Source: an uncultured Ignavibacteria bacterium
Lineage (GTDB): Bacteria > Bacteroidota > Ignavibacteria > Kapaibacteriales > Kapaibacteriaceae
DNA: 64,000 nucleotides
Direction of reading: 5' to 3'
NCBI GenBank assembly: GCA_937870915.1
Contig: CALMZQ010000155.1
Coordinates: 37,018 to 101,017 of the forward strand
The position numbers and the translations under genes were made by a program. The number at the start of each line of letters is the position of its first letter. The stretch's first letter is position 1. The notes below the pieces were generated by a model that saw nothing but the letters and a program-made list of their open reading frames with translations, had not been told where the DNA came from and searched no databases. Positions 8,020-17,615 of the stretch are shown here, in pieces.

Positions 8020-9264
8020 CTTAGGTACTACATCAAGCCGAACGGTTTTTGATGGGTCGGCACAATGTTCCAAGATGTTCTGTAGTGGCTCCAATCCAAC
8101 AGCAGAATACCTGTCTAACATTGTGTTGGCATACGATGGATCGTTCCAAAACAGTGTACACCATGCAACCGTGTCGGACACACCATTCACCTTTTGCAGT
8201 TCGGCGGCAAGCCCTGTTCTCAGACGATTCACGGCTGCTGCACGTTTCTCATCCGTGAGAACAAAACCTTTTACCGCTTCATAGATCGCACTCACGAGCG
8301 TTTCAGCCGTGGTTTCTTCCTCTGATGCGTAGGCATACATCGTTAGCAATGTAGAGTGTGCTCTACGGTCAATAAATGCGCCTACGCTCGAAGCAATTCT
8401 CTTTTCCGAAACCAATGAGCGATAGAGCACAGAGCTTCGACCCGATCCAAGGATCGTTGAAGTAATCTCTGCGTCCAACAACTCACTCTGCAGGAATCCT
8501 GGGAGGTGCACGCTCACATAGACGGCAGTCATGGGAACTGCATCTTCTACTATTTGGTGTGTTCCGTATCTGCGATACTCGTCTTTGAATACCGTTCGAT
8601 GTATCTCCGTCTTTTCATCTGTGATACTACCAAAATGTCGCTGTGCAAGTTCAATCGCATGCGACACATCAACATCTCCAGAAACACAAAGCACGGCATT
8701 GGATGGATGGTAATACCGCTCAAAGAAGCCCCGTGCATCATCCATTGATACTGCCGACACGTCATCGGCAGATCCATAGACATCCCATGAATACGATGAA
8801 CGAGCATCATAGGCAATGGCTTGTTGTGCCTTACGCCAGATTCCATAGGGCTGATTAAAAACGTTCTGATTGATCTCTTCAACAACAACACTTCGTTGGG
8901 TCTGCAAGGCATGGTCTGTTATGCGGAATGACCGCATACGTTCCGCCTCGAGCCAATACCCAAGTTCTGCCTGGTGCGAAGGAAGATCAATGTGATAGGA
9001 CGTATAGTCAAACGTTGTGTAGGCGTTATTGGAGCCACCGGCCTTGGTGCAATACACATCGTATTGCTTCTCGCTTTCCGGTGCTGCATTATCGAACATG
9101 AGATGTTCAAAGAGGTGGGCAAGGCCAGTCTTGCCTGTATGTTCGTCATGGGAGCCAACACGGTACATCACCGTTACATTGACAACTGGGGCTGATCTGT
9201 CAGGACAGATGATCACACGGAGTCCATTGTTGAGATGCGTGTCGTGAATGTCAATATGTGCCAT
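8011..9264 (-). CDS. M16-family zinc metallopeptidase
   Basis: This single-chain pitrilysin/insulinase-family peptidase has 417 residues. The inverted zinc motif HLFEH lies in GLAHLFEHLMFDNA at about residue 50, with the downstream glutamate in the VVEEINQN region. The C-terminal half has the usual inactive-domain segments (SVHLPGFLQSELLDAEITSTILGSGRSS). No signal peptide is visible, so a cytoplasmic processing peptidase is most likely. It is divergent from the M42 peptidase gene across a 100-bp region containing an inverted repeat. Identity is firm and the substrate unknown. Confidence 0.93.
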   Translation of the reverse strand: MAHIDIHDTHLNNGLRVIICPDRSAPVVNVTVMYRVGSHDEHTGKTGLAHLFEHLMFDNAAPESEKQYDVYCTKAGGSNNAYTTFDYTSYHIDLPSHQAELGYWLEAERMRSFRITDHALQTQRSVVVEEINQNVFNQPYGIWRKAQQAIAYDARSSYSWDVYGSADDVSAVSMDDARGFFERYYHPSNAVLCVSGDVDVSHAIELAQRHFGSITDEKTEIHRTVFKDEYRRYGTHQIVEDAVPMTAVYVSVHLPGFLQSELLDAEITSTILGSGRSSVLYRSLVSEKRIASSVGAFIDRRAHSTLLTMYAYASEEETTAETLVSAIYEAVKGFVLTDEKRAAAVNRLRTGLAAELQKVNGVSDTVAWCTLFWNDPSYANTMLDRYSAVGLEPLQNILEHCADPSKTVRLDVVPKSA

Positions 9265-9308
9265 GTGGTGGTCGCCTGATGATCTGTTGTTTCGAATTAC
9301 GAGGCTGA

Positions 9309-9350
9309 TGTTGTAGGTTGGTTTTCTTCGACCTCCACAAACCTACAACA
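9309..9350. repeat. 11-bp inverted repeat in divergent promoter region
   Basis: TGTTGTAGGTT (9309-9319) is repeated in inverted orientation as AACCTACAACA (9340-9350) with a 20-bp spacer. It lies between the divergent M16 and M42 peptidase genes, ending 14 bp before the M42 start. It could be an operator for a dimeric regulator or a hairpin in the M42 leader. Confidence 0.5.
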
Positions 9351-9364
9351 GCAAACCGACAGCC

Positions 9365-10381
9365 ATGAACACACTTCGCCTTCTAGAGGAACTAATCGCT
9401 ATTGATTCCCCTACCGGATTCACATTCGCGGCCGCAGATCACATCGAGGAGACGTTGCGCACGTATGGATTTAGCCCGGTACGTACGGTAAAGGGCGCTG
9501 TTCGGTGTGCGCTTGGACCAAGCCCTACTCTTGCCCTAGCCGCTCATACAGATACTCTAGGGGCAATCGTTTCGGGTTTCAACTCTAATGGAACATTGCG
9601 CTTTTCCCTTCTAGGCGGACCCTTGCTACCAAGTTTTGAAGGGGGCTATGTACGTGTGCACACACTTACAGGAAGGGTTATCACAGGCACCCTCCTTCTG
9701 AACGACCCCTCAACACATGCCAACAATAAGGCCGCAACTCTTGAGCGTACTACTGACGGGATGCATGTTCGGCTGGATGAGCCTGTTAGGACGGCAGATG
9801 AAGCAAGAGCCCTTGGACTTCGCATCGGCGATATCATTGCCTTTGATCCAAAGTATCAAGCTCTGGCAAACGGTTTTGTTAAGAGTCATTTTCTCGACAA
9901 CAAGGCCGGATGTTATGTACTCTTTGAGGTTGCAAGGTTGGTTGCCGCGTTGGGCAAGGCTGTACCTGTGGAACTATTCTTCAGCACATATGAAGAAGTT
10001 GGTCACGGAGGAGCCCCTTCTTATAGCGATAACGTAGACGAGCTACTGGTGATTGACATGGGTGTAGTAGGTGACAAACTTGAAGGATCCGAGCAGAAGT
10101 GTTCGATCTGTGCCAAAGATTCGGGTGGGCCATATGACTATGGTTTTCGGAAGCGGCTTGTTGAGTTGGCAGAATCTCAGGCTATCCCTTTTGCTCTGGA
10201 TGTGTATCCTTTCTACAGCTCAGACGGGACCGCGGCATGGCGTGCGGGTGTTGATGCACGTGTTGCATTGATAGGGCCGGGCGTTCACGCTTCACACGGC
10301 ATGGAACGTACGCACGTTGACGGCATAAAAGCCACCGTTGATCTATGTATGGCCTATATCAATGACCGCTACCCGGGTTGA
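9365..10381 (+). CDS. M42-family metal-dependent aminopeptidase/deacylase
   Basis: The 338-residue M42 (PepA/FrvX/tetrahedral aminopeptidase) enzyme opens with LLEELIAIDSPTGF. The first metal ligands are in LAAHTDTLG, the bridging Asp region is SHFLDNKAG, the catalytic Glu pair is in FSTYEEVGHGG, the next ligand is in VIDMG and the last His in GVHASHGMERTH. These cytoplasmic binuclear enzymes trim N-terminal residues from peptides, often as large oligomers. The gene faces the M16 peptidase across a shared promoter region, which suggests a peptide-turnover pair. Its 3' end overlaps the convergent ASST gene by 23 bp. Confidence 0.93.
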   Translation: MNTLRLLEELIAIDSPTGFTFAAADHIEETLRTYGFSPVRTVKGAVRCALGPSPTLALAAHTDTLGAIVSGFNSNGTLRFSLLGGPLLPSFEGGYVRVHTLTGRVITGTLLLNDPSTHANNKAATLERTTDGMHVRLDEPVRTADEARALGLRIGDIIAFDPKYQALANGFVKSHFLDNKAGCYVLFEVARLVAALGKAVPVELFFSTYEEVGHGGAPSYSDNVDELLVIDMGVVGDKLEGSEQKCSICAKDSGGPYDYGFRKRLVELAESQAIPFALDVYPFYSSDGTAAWRAGVDARVALIGPGVHASHGMERTHVDGIKATVDLCMAYINDRYPG

Positions 10382-12416
10382 AGATCGTCTTGCGCGTTAT
10401 TCGCCCTCGTGGTTCATGAACGCTCACAAAGAGTGTTCCACGAGAGAGGGAATGAAGATCAACACCCGATGTAGAAGGAGTCTCAAAGATCGTCTTGCCG
10501 AGCATGTCTGAAATGCGGATGGTACTCTCCGAATCAAAGCCTTGTGTATGGAGCATGGTACCATCTAGATACACGCTACGTCCACGAGTTTCGGACTCGC
10601 TGTCCACACTCGTCATAGACTCTGTCTTGAACTGCCAAGTAACCGTCCAAGGGCCAACTTCAGGTTGCCTAATCACTCGCACATGCCAATAGTAGGTTGT
10701 GTTTGGATGGAGTCCGTCTATCACCGTATCTGCAAGCATCGTTCGCAGAAACACCTGTGTATTCGTAAAGTCCGGATCGGTTGAAACTTCAATTTCATAT
10801 CCGTCTGCTCCGAGGGCGGTAGTCCACTCTAGTCCGATGGTTTGCGACGAAACATCACTTCTGTTAAGGGGGCGAGTCAGTGCGGGTTCTTGACAGTACG
10901 TTGTTGCGATCATGTATTCGCCGTATCGGATGGGCGATGTGACGAACGTGTTGGTTCCCGGTATCACCGAAGCATTCACTTCAGTGAACGCTTCATCACC
11001 CTCTATTGGTCTATAGAGGAGCTGAACATCATGCATTTCAATATTGCCGATCAGGCGCGATACGTCAAGGCGTAGTGACGCGTCGATTGCAGATGGATCG
11101 CCGGCTCTCACTGTCCACCGTGTAGGATAGATCAGACACGGGGCAGCATTTTGAAAGAGGAGATTGTGCGGTTTGTATGGGTGGCGTTCAACAACCATTG
11201 TAGTTGGTGAATAGACTCTGTGAACATCCACGATAGCCTTCGTAGTGCTATCATACCACGAGAAGTTGTAGGATTCAGCACTGTCTATTGTCCGCCTATA
11301 CCCTGTCATTCCTGTAGTGCTCTTTCTGATACGATACGGAATGGCAAGGGGCGAATCTGTTCTGATCTCTGCATGTACACGTTTTGACCTATCAACCTCT
11401 GTTGCCACAAGTCCTGTTGACGTTGAACCCCATCCGATAAGAATGTTTCCATCGAACAATTCCTGAACACTCCCCATGGTGGCTGCAAACTGTTGTTGTT
11501 CTGGGATGTATTCCCAGTACTTCGTTGCAGTTTTCTTTTGTTCGTCGAGTTTGTACGATACAACACGAGAAAATGGATCCGCGCGGAGGTTTCCATTATC
11601 GAACATCATGATGTCTCCATGACGTGCGCGAATCACCGTGTGTTGGTGTGAGAACCCAACAAATCCGTTGTTGTCATCATTGAGTATTGTAAAGTCTGTT
11701 TTTTTTGCCGCACTACCGCCGAGTCTCCAGAGCACCTTGCCTGTTTTACGGTCGATCTTTATGATCTGGTCTGTGTTCCTACAAGAAACCAGGAAGTTGT
11801 CATCATAGTCTTCCACAACAGAGTTCACATGTATATAGTCGATGCGCTTATTCGTGAGGTCTATATCACTCGTAGTTTCGAGCGGAGACACATGTTTGAT
11901 CGATCTCCATTCAAATGTCTTTCTTCCGTATCTGTCAAACTCCTGGATAACAGCACCGATGAGAACAGCATTGGGATCTCCACCCGGTACAACTGCAGAC
12001 ATGTCTATAGGGTAGTCCTCTGTTCCCAACACAACGTATCTCCGACCCCGATCTAGGTATCCCTCGTGGAAGTCGGTCTTATAGGGGGCTTCTACACCAA
12101 AGGTATCGATGAAGTTGAGTTTATCATCCATCGTTACGTATTTGCCCAGCTGTCCATGATAAAACGTTATGCCCCCATAGGGCGTGGGGTTGAAGTTCGC
12201 CGTTGGTCCAGTTTGAATGGCATTTACAAGAACTCCCGCATTATCAATGAATCCAACAGAATCCAGATCAATAGCACCAATGAGGTAATACCCGGGTGAG
12301 GGTACACCAGGTGTTGCTATTCGCACTCGGGCGTTCGGTGCATAGATGAGCCTGAGAGAGTCGTCAGGTGGACTTGCCAATGTTATCAGCAGGGCCAGCG
12401 TTGCCAAGGTGGTCAT
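10359..12416 (-). CDS. Secreted ASST-like protein with FnIII domain and T9SS-type C-terminal domain (copy 1)
   Basis: A predicted 685-residue secreted protein. The ORF track starts at 12443, but ATG 12416 (MTTLATLALLITLAS) gives a better signal peptide. The N-terminal two thirds match the arylsulfotransferase (Arylsulfotrans_2/ASST) propeller: TDFHEG, AVIQEFDRYG, the CxHxN-like YIHVNSV, IDRKTGKVLWRLGG, FSHQHT and MMFDNGN. A fibronectin-III-like segment follows (SQTIGLEWTTALGADGYEIEV), then about 80 residues resembling a T9SS type A sorting domain (SESTIRISDMLGKTIFE). ASST enzymes move sulfate between phenols. Whether these propellers are catalytic is unknown. One of five paralogues in the window. 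Confidence 0.85.
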   Translation of the reverse strand: MTTLATLALLITLASPPDDSLRLIYAPNARVRIATPGVPSPGYYLIGAIDLDSVGFIDNAGVLVNAIQTGPTANFNPTPYGGITFYHGQLGKYVTMDDKLNFIDTFGVEAPYKTDFHEGYLDRGRRYVVLGTEDYPIDMSAVVPGGDPNAVLIGAVIQEFDRYGRKTFEWRSIKHVSPLETTSDIDLTNKRIDYIHVNSVVEDYDDNFLVSCRNTDQIIKIDRKTGKVLWRLGGSAAKKTDFTILNDDNNGFVGFSHQHTVIRARHGDIMMFDNGNLRADPFSRVVSYKLDEQKKTATKYWEYIPEQQQFAATMGSVQELFDGNILIGWGSTSTGLVATEVDRSKRVHAEIRTDSPLAIPYRIRKSTTGMTGYRRTIDSAESYNFSWYDSTTKAIVDVHRVYSPTTMVVERHPYKPHNLLFQNAAPCLIYPTRWTVRAGDPSAIDASLRLDVSRLIGNIEMHDVQLLYRPIEGDEAFTEVNASVIPGTNTFVTSPIRYGEYMIATTYCQEPALTRPLNRSDVSSQTIGLEWTTALGADGYEIEVSTDPDFTNTQVFLRTMLADTVIDGLHPNTTYYWHVRVIRQPEVGPWTVTWQFKTESMTSVDSESETRGRSVYLDGTMLHTQGFDSESTIRISDMLGKTIFETPSTSGVDLHSLSRGTLFVSVHEPRGRITRKTIFNPGSGH

Positions 12417-12927
12417 AGTGCCATTAACACCATGATCTAGCAAACGTTACGGTCTTTTAGGTGGTCAAAAGAATGTTAACAGGGTTTTACTCATGTTACA
12501 CACAATCCACATTTTTCTAACTGTATAGCATTAAAGATAGTTACGGTGAATTTTACCAAGCAAACGGGTCTATGAACACTTCTTTCCACGAGGGTTGTGA
12601 ATTGGATTTAATAACTAATGGAAAGTTCTTTCTCTCATACAGTTGATGTGGACATCAAGCGTAATCTTTCCCATGTTGTTGAACACGGGATCGTGTTACC
12701 ACAGTGTTATCCCCGTTCTGTGTGCTTTAGGGGGCATTGGTGTAAGTGTATTAAAAATAGAAGGGATAGTGGTTGGTATATGCGCGGAGGAACGGTGTTT
12801 CCACCGTTTCCACAGGGTATTATTATCATCACACGATCTTTTCTTCTCTAAAAGAAAAAGAAGAAGAGAAGAATGATAGATGTGTGTGTTCAATTTTGGG
12901 TTGGGAAGTTTTGTCGATGTTCGCATC
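12417..12927. other. 511-bp gene-free stretch, AT-rich, with a hairpin and DnaA-box-like 9-mers
   Basis: This is the only long gene-free stretch in the window, between the 5' end of ASST copy 1 and the 3' end of serS. The small ORFs here look random. I see a perfect 7-bp hairpin AACGGTG-TTTC-CACCGTT at 12791-12808, which reads with a GAAA tetraloop on the minus strand. A purine/pyrimidine-biased imperfect palindrome lies at 12839-12873. Several 9-mers come within one or two mismatches of the DnaA box TTATNCACA: 12496-12504 TTACACACA, 12503-12511, 12647-12655, 12707-12715 and 12806-12814. The promoter of ASST copy 1 must also be here. No tRNA or known RNA fold was recognised. Confidence 0.5.
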
Positions 12928-14190
12928 TCAGATACGATCAAATCCACAGTATGGTTGAAGGCAGGCAGGAATGTTCACATGACCATCTTCAGTTTGATAA
13001 TGCTCAAGGAGTGCAACAAGAACACGGGAAGTAGCAAGACCACTTCCATTAAGCGTATGAAGGAATTCCGGTTTGGTTGATGCAGAGTCTTTGTACCGGA
13101 TGTTTGCACGTCGGGCTTGGAAGGCTTCAAAATTTGTGCATGAACTCACTTCCAGCCAACGCTGCTCAAACGGCGACCACACTTCCAGATCGTACGTCTT
13201 GGATCCGCCAAACGTCATGTCTCCGCTGCAGAGGAGTAACACACGATACGTAAGACCAAGCTGCTGGAGAATGTATTCTACGTTTCCAACCAGGCTTTCC
13301 AACTCCTCATACGACTTCTCAGGACGAACAAACTTGACCAGTTCTACTTTGTTGAATTGATGGACACGCAAGAAGCCCCTTGTCTCTTTTCCATGACTAC
13401 CAGCCTCCCGACGGAAGCACGCTGAATAACCCGCGTATTTCATAGGTAGTTCAGCACCCGAGATGATCTCATCACGATGGAAGTTTGTGATAGGCACCTC
13501 TGCTGTTGGGATCAGATAGAGATCATCTTTTTCGATGTAGAACATGTCGTCGTGACTCTTAGGTAGTTGACCTGTTCCTCGGCAGGAGTCTGCGTTCACA
13601 ACAAACGGCGTCATGATCTCTTTGTACCCATGTCGTTCTGTATTAGTATCAACAAAGAAGTTTATCAACGCACGTTCTAGTCTAGCCCCTTTCCCAACAT
13701 AGAAGCCAAAGCCTCCTCCGGTTACCTTGGCTCCACGTTCAAAATCGAGGATACCGAGCTGACGTGAGATCTCGATATGGTCAACGTGCCAAGTACGTTC
13801 CATACATTCACCTACGCGGCGAACCTCTACATTGTCGTTGGCATCTTTGCCGATTGGCACTGTTGGATGGGCGATGTTTGGTATCAAGAGCATGATAGAC
13901 GAGATTTTCTCTTCTACATCACGGAGGGTTTCGTCGAGTTCCTTGATCTTGTCACCAACCTCACGCATCGATGCGATCTTGTCTATTGCATCACTTCCAC
14001 TTTTCTTTAATGCTGATATCTCAAGCGTAACGACATTACGTGTGCCTTTGAGATCTTCTACCTCTTGGATAATCGAACGTCTCTGTACATCTAGTGCAAT
14101 GAGTGCGTCGATGTCGCTCTTATCATTCTTGTTGATACAGTTCTGCTTAACAAGTTCTGGGTTCTCGCGAACGAGTTTGATATCGATCAT
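12928..14190 (-). CDS. serS: Seryl-tRNA synthetase
   Basis: This class II aminoacyl-tRNA synthetase of 420 residues charges tRNA-Ser (and tRNA-Sec) in the cytoplasm. Residues 1-110 form the long antiparallel coiled-coil arm (SALKKSGSDAIDKIASMREVGDKIKELDE). The catalytic core shows the serine motif LIPTAEVPITNFHRDEI, motif 2 in YSACFRREAGSHGKETRGFLRVHQF, and motif 3 in LNGSGLATSRVLVALLE near the C-terminus. Length and order are standard. The glycosyltransferase gene lies upstream on the same strand 42 bp away. Confidence 0.98.
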   Translation of the reverse strand: MIDIKLVRENPELVKQNCINKNDKSDIDALIALDVQRRSIIQEVEDLKGTRNVVTLEISALKKSGSDAIDKIASMREVGDKIKELDETLRDVEEKISSIMLLIPNIAHPTVPIGKDANDNVEVRRVGECMERTWHVDHIEISRQLGILDFERGAKVTGGGFGFYVGKGARLERALINFFVDTNTERHGYKEIMTPFVVNADSCRGTGQLPKSHDDMFYIEKDDLYLIPTAEVPITNFHRDEIISGAELPMKYAGYSACFRREAGSHGKETRGFLRVHQFNKVELVKFVRPEKSYEELESLVGNVEYILQQLGLTYRVLLLCSGDMTFGGSKTYDLEVWSPFEQRWLEVSSCTNFEAFQARRANIRYKDSASTKPEFLHTLNGSGLATSRVLVALLEHYQTEDGHVNIPACLQPYCGFDRI

Positions 14191-14232
14191 GGTTGCGTGT
14201 CTACAGTAGGAGTTGTACAGTCTCCTACAAAT

Positions 14233-14991
14233 TTACTGTTTACGCAGAGCCCATCCCTTAGCTACCTTAACGAATGGGTAGAAAGATGACAATATCGACC
14301 AGACGAATCCATGGATACCATTCCGGTAGTGTCCCCATAGAACATAGTGTTTGATGAAATAGAAAGGGATCGTCATTCCCGTTATCACCACACTTCTCGT
14401 GCGTCCGGACCGCGCCAGGTCTTCCGAAGCTAGTGTGGTATAGCGATTGAACTTCTCAAAGTATTGGGCAAGGTCTATATAGCTTTCGTGGAGCATTTCG
14501 CCCCTTAACACACCAATCTCACCCTCCACAATTACCGATTCGTGCACACCGGCGTTATCATATCGGCAACGATCGGTACGAAAGAGTCTGGTAGGTGCGT
14601 CTTTGGCACCATGGCCATGAAGGAAGGTTCTTCCTAAGAATCGAAATCGTCGGGGTATTCTAAATGCACTCACATCGGGCTCAGATGACAGGCTAAGAAG
14701 CTCGTTTCCTAGTTCTTTTGAAACGATCTCATCTGCATCAACAGAGAGAACCCACAGGTTCTTGGCAAGGGATACGGCATATTGTTTCTGGTTTCCATAT
14801 CCTTCAAAACCATGAAACATGGGTTCTATACCCATAGACCGGATTATATCAAGTGTTCCATCAGTACTCCCGCTGTCCACTACCACTATCTCGTCAACAC
14901 ACCCTTTCAGGGCGGAAATGCATGCCCTGATTGACCGCACTTCGTTGCGGCAGATGATTACAGCAGATATAGAAAGCGGTGTAGAACCCAT
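14233..14991 (-). CDS. Family 2 glycosyltransferase (WaaE/KdtX-like)
   Basis: The 252-residue GT-A enzyme has the GT2 opening ISAVIICRNEVRSIRACI, the nucleotide-binding VDEIVVVDSGSTDGT and a DXD-type metal site in VLSVDADEI. The central segments (HGHGAKDAPTRLFR and HESVIVEG) are characteristic of the WaaE/KdtX group that adds sugars to the lipopolysaccharide inner core. The C-terminal hydrophobic stretch (VVITGMTIPFYFIKHYVLWG) suggests membrane association. It is cytoplasmic-side and likely acts in LPS or surface glycan synthesis. The neighbour serS gives no functional hint. Confidence 0.88.
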   Translation of the reverse strand: MGSTPLSISAVIICRNEVRSIRACISALKGCVDEIVVVDSGSTDGTLDIIRSMGIEPMFHGFEGYGNQKQYAVSLAKNLWVLSVDADEIVSKELGNELLSLSSEPDVSAFRIPRRFRFLGRTFLHGHGAKDAPTRLFRTDRCRYDNAGVHESVIVEGEIGVLRGEMLHESYIDLAQYFEKFNRYTTLASEDLARSGRTRSVVITGMTIPFYFIKHYVLWGHYRNGIHGFVWSILSSFYPFVKVAKGWALRKQ

Positions 14992-15093
14992 GTGATCGAC
15001 AAAACTACACTGCCCCTTGTCACAAAATCCCGAAATTGAAGTTTCTGGTGTATTCCATCGTAGCCAAACAACCTTTCATTATCAGTTACTCCA

Positions 15094-17547
15094 ATGTTTC
15101 GCTTCCATACTTTCATCTGCCTTTTCCTAGGTGCTATCACCGGTGCCTTTGGACAGACCCTTACGCCGGTTGAGGTAACGGTTAACACAACCCCTTCTCC
15201 TGGCTACATCTATATTGCTCCGAACAGCAGAGTTCCCACACCCCCATATGCCCCCTCCCTCATGGTTTTGGATCAGGCAGGGTCTGTTGTGGCATCACGG
15301 TTTATCCCGGAATACGCTTTTGATTTTCGGGTATTGCCGGATGGACGCCTAGGTTATTCTGTCTTCCAAGCAGCTGGTAGTGGTCCACGTGCTTCTTCAT
15401 CAATCTATATACTGGATTCCACGCTTGCTACCAAGGACTCGTTGAACGGTGGGAATGGCTATAATCTGGCCATGCATTCGTTTATGGTCCTCCCTAATGG
15501 CAATCGTCTGGTGATCATGCAGGAAGACGTAGTTGTTGACATGAGCAAGTTGGTTCCAGGCGGTCACCCCGCGGCTTCTGTTCAGCAGATGATCCTCCAA
15601 GAAGTCGACATCACAGGTCGAGTGATATTTCAATGGAGAGCGTTGGACCATTTTCCCGTGACTGTTACCTATGAGTCACTAACCGCGCCAGCTATACGCT
15701 ACTTCCACATGAATGCGGTTGATGTGGATACAGACGGAAACTTCTTAATCAGCGCTCGCCACTCTTCCTTTATCACGAAGGTGAATAGAACAACGGGAGA
15801 GGTGATGTGGGTGTTAGGAGGAAAACTAAACCAGTTTACCTTTACATCAGAGAATGGAATTGTTGATCCTCCAGAGTTTTCGTACCAGCATGATATTCGC
15901 AGGCTTCCTAACGGGAACATCTCTCTCTTTGATAATGGTTCACAGCGCACTCCACAGTGGTCACGTGGCGTTGAGTATCAACTTGATGAGGTGAACAAGA
16001 CCTGCAAACTTGTGTGGCAGTACCGTCACTCTCCTGACGTATATGCAGGTGTACAGGGCTCGATGCAGACACTCGCTGATGGACATCGTCTCTTGGCATG
16101 GGGCTCTGCATTTGCCGATGGTAAAACGTTGATCACCGAGGTAGATGAAAGTGGCACTGTTGTGTTTGAAGCAAAACTTCCAAACATGATGTATCCATAC
16201 AAGGCAGAGAAGAATGTGTATCCAACGGGTCGTTCGTCGGCCAGTGTATTGATTGACGAGATCTTGCCGACCAACACCTACACCTACACGCGAGGTGCAG
16301 ATACCGTTGGACTTACCGTTACATACCATACTCTGATATCGTTCTTCTATAACACCACCACAGCAACTCGTTATAGGTGGTCACCGGAGAATCCTTCCTT
16401 TGTAGCTCTGCGTGGTAATGAGATGGTTTCTACATTGCCACCTCTCCATGTGCAAGGATGCAGGCTCACCCTCACTCAAGAAGGTATGGTTGAACATGCC
16501 GGTGAGTTTAGATTCAATGTTGATCAAATTGGAATCACATCACCCGAACAGACTGTTGTCTACTATCGCGATTCCACCTATAAACCCTTCCGACAGCTTC
16601 GTACACGATTCAATCCAACTTCGCGCGAACTTGTTGTTGACACGGCTTCTGCCGGTGAGTTTTGTTTTGGATCCCCACTACCTGGACTCCCTCCGGATGT
16701 CCTCGCCCCGGCATTGATCGCTCCGATAGCGGGCAAATCCGTTTTGGTTGGTCGTGGTGTTCGTCTTCAAATTTCTCCTCAGGGAGCGTCGTCAAACTTC
16801 ACATATCATGTGGAGGGGGCTAATGGTGGACCCGTGGTTCATAACGCCACTCAAGCCTCTGACAAGGACACCACGATTGGTCTTGCTGCTGGTACGTATG
16901 TCTGGAAGGCATCTGCGCATTTATCTGCAGCCTCTGACACCGTTAATGCATCAAGTGAGTATTCGGCCATAGATTCATTTGTTGTAGAGAATGCCTTTGT
17001 CCAGATCATAGAACCAATGAACTCGGTTGTGTGGACACATGACAGTGCCTATGTGGTAACGTGGAACACGAATCTGGTTGGCCTGGCCAAGATCGAGTTG
17101 CTCAAAGATGATGCAGTGGTTGCACTCATTCGTGATAGCGTGAAGGCCTCATCTGGTGGATTCCTTTGGCGCGTTCCTGTGACCGTTCCTGAAGGAACGG
17201 GCTACGTTGTTCGAGTTCGCACACTTGATGGAGACATGACTGCTGCCACAGGCTCTACCGCAGCAATCGTAGAGATTCGAAAGATCATTACCAGTGTTGA
17301 AGAAGATGCATTTATTCTTGATGTGATGGTTGCGCCAAACCCAGCCTCATCTGAGCTATTCATAGGTGGATCACAAGAGTTGACGCGTGTTCAGCTTTTC
17401 ACTACCACCGGTGAAATGGTTCGTGATGTTGCACCTCGCGGAACAGGGGAGAGGTTGAATGTTTCCGATCTTGCAGTGGGGACGTACATGCTGCGTCTCA
17501 GTACACGGACAGGAATAGCCACTCGGATGGTTGCAATCACACGATAA
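15094..17547 (+). CDS. Secreted ASST-like protein with KNH-like domain and T9SS sorting domain (copy 2)
   Basis: The 817-residue protein has a signal peptide MFRFHTFICLFLGAITGAFG cleaved before Gln. Residues about 25-390 are the ASST-like propeller (NLAMHSFMVLPNGNR, MILQEVDITGRVIFQWRALDH, YFHMNAVDVDTDGNFLISAR, TGEVMWVLGGK, SYQHDIRRL, SLFDNG). A beta region and a segment resembling the Kre9/KNH Ser-Thr-rich family follow (VQIIEPMNSVVWTHDSAYVV, GGFLWRVPVTVPEG). The last 75 residues (VAPNPASSELFIGG to RMVAITR) are a clear T9SS type A sorting domain. The closest paralogue is copy 5 at 54360. A strong terminator follows. Confidence 0.9.
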   Translation: MFRFHTFICLFLGAITGAFGQTLTPVEVTVNTTPSPGYIYIAPNSRVPTPPYAPSLMVLDQAGSVVASRFIPEYAFDFRVLPDGRLGYSVFQAAGSGPRASSSIYILDSTLATKDSLNGGNGYNLAMHSFMVLPNGNRLVIMQEDVVVDMSKLVPGGHPAASVQQMILQEVDITGRVIFQWRALDHFPVTVTYESLTAPAIRYFHMNAVDVDTDGNFLISARHSSFITKVNRTTGEVMWVLGGKLNQFTFTSENGIVDPPEFSYQHDIRRLPNGNISLFDNGSQRTPQWSRGVEYQLDEVNKTCKLVWQYRHSPDVYAGVQGSMQTLADGHRLLAWGSAFADGKTLITEVDESGTVVFEAKLPNMMYPYKAEKNVYPTGRSSASVLIDEILPTNTYTYTRGADTVGLTVTYHTLISFFYNTTTATRYRWSPENPSFVALRGNEMVSTLPPLHVQGCRLTLTQEGMVEHAGEFRFNVDQIGITSPEQTVVYYRDSTYKPFRQLRTRFNPTSRELVVDTASAGEFCFGSPLPGLPPDVLAPALIAPIAGKSVLVGRGVRLQISPQGASSNFTYHVEGANGGPVVHNATQASDKDTTIGLAAGTYVWKASAHLSAASDTVNASSEYSAIDSFVVENAFVQIIEPMNSVVWTHDSAYVVTWNTNLVGLAKIELLKDDAVVALIRDSVKASSGGFLWRVPVTVPEGTGYVVRVRTLDGDMTAATGSTAAIVEIRKIITSVEEDAFILDVMVAPNPASSELFIGGSQELTRVQLFTTTGEMVRDVAPRGTGERLNVSDLAVGTYMLRLSTRTGIATRMVAITR

Positions 17548-17565
17548 ACATCGTTACTAAATAGG

Positions 17566-17605
17566 AACGGGGACACAGCATTTGCTGTGTCCCCGTTTTT
17601 CTTTT
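17566..17605 (+). terminator. Rho-independent terminator after ASST copy 2
   Basis: A 15-bp perfect stem (AACGGGGACACAGCA / TGCTGTGTCCCCGTT) with a minimal loop is followed directly by TTTTTCTTTT. The U-run lies on the plus strand, so it ends transcription of the ASST gene before convergent mnmG. Confidence 0.92.
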
Positions 17606-17615
17606 CTGCTGAGCT

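Noticed and set aside
12839-12873. Purine-rich palindrome as a serS terminator
   Set aside because: The stem is imperfect, the loop long, and no U-run follows on the minus strand.
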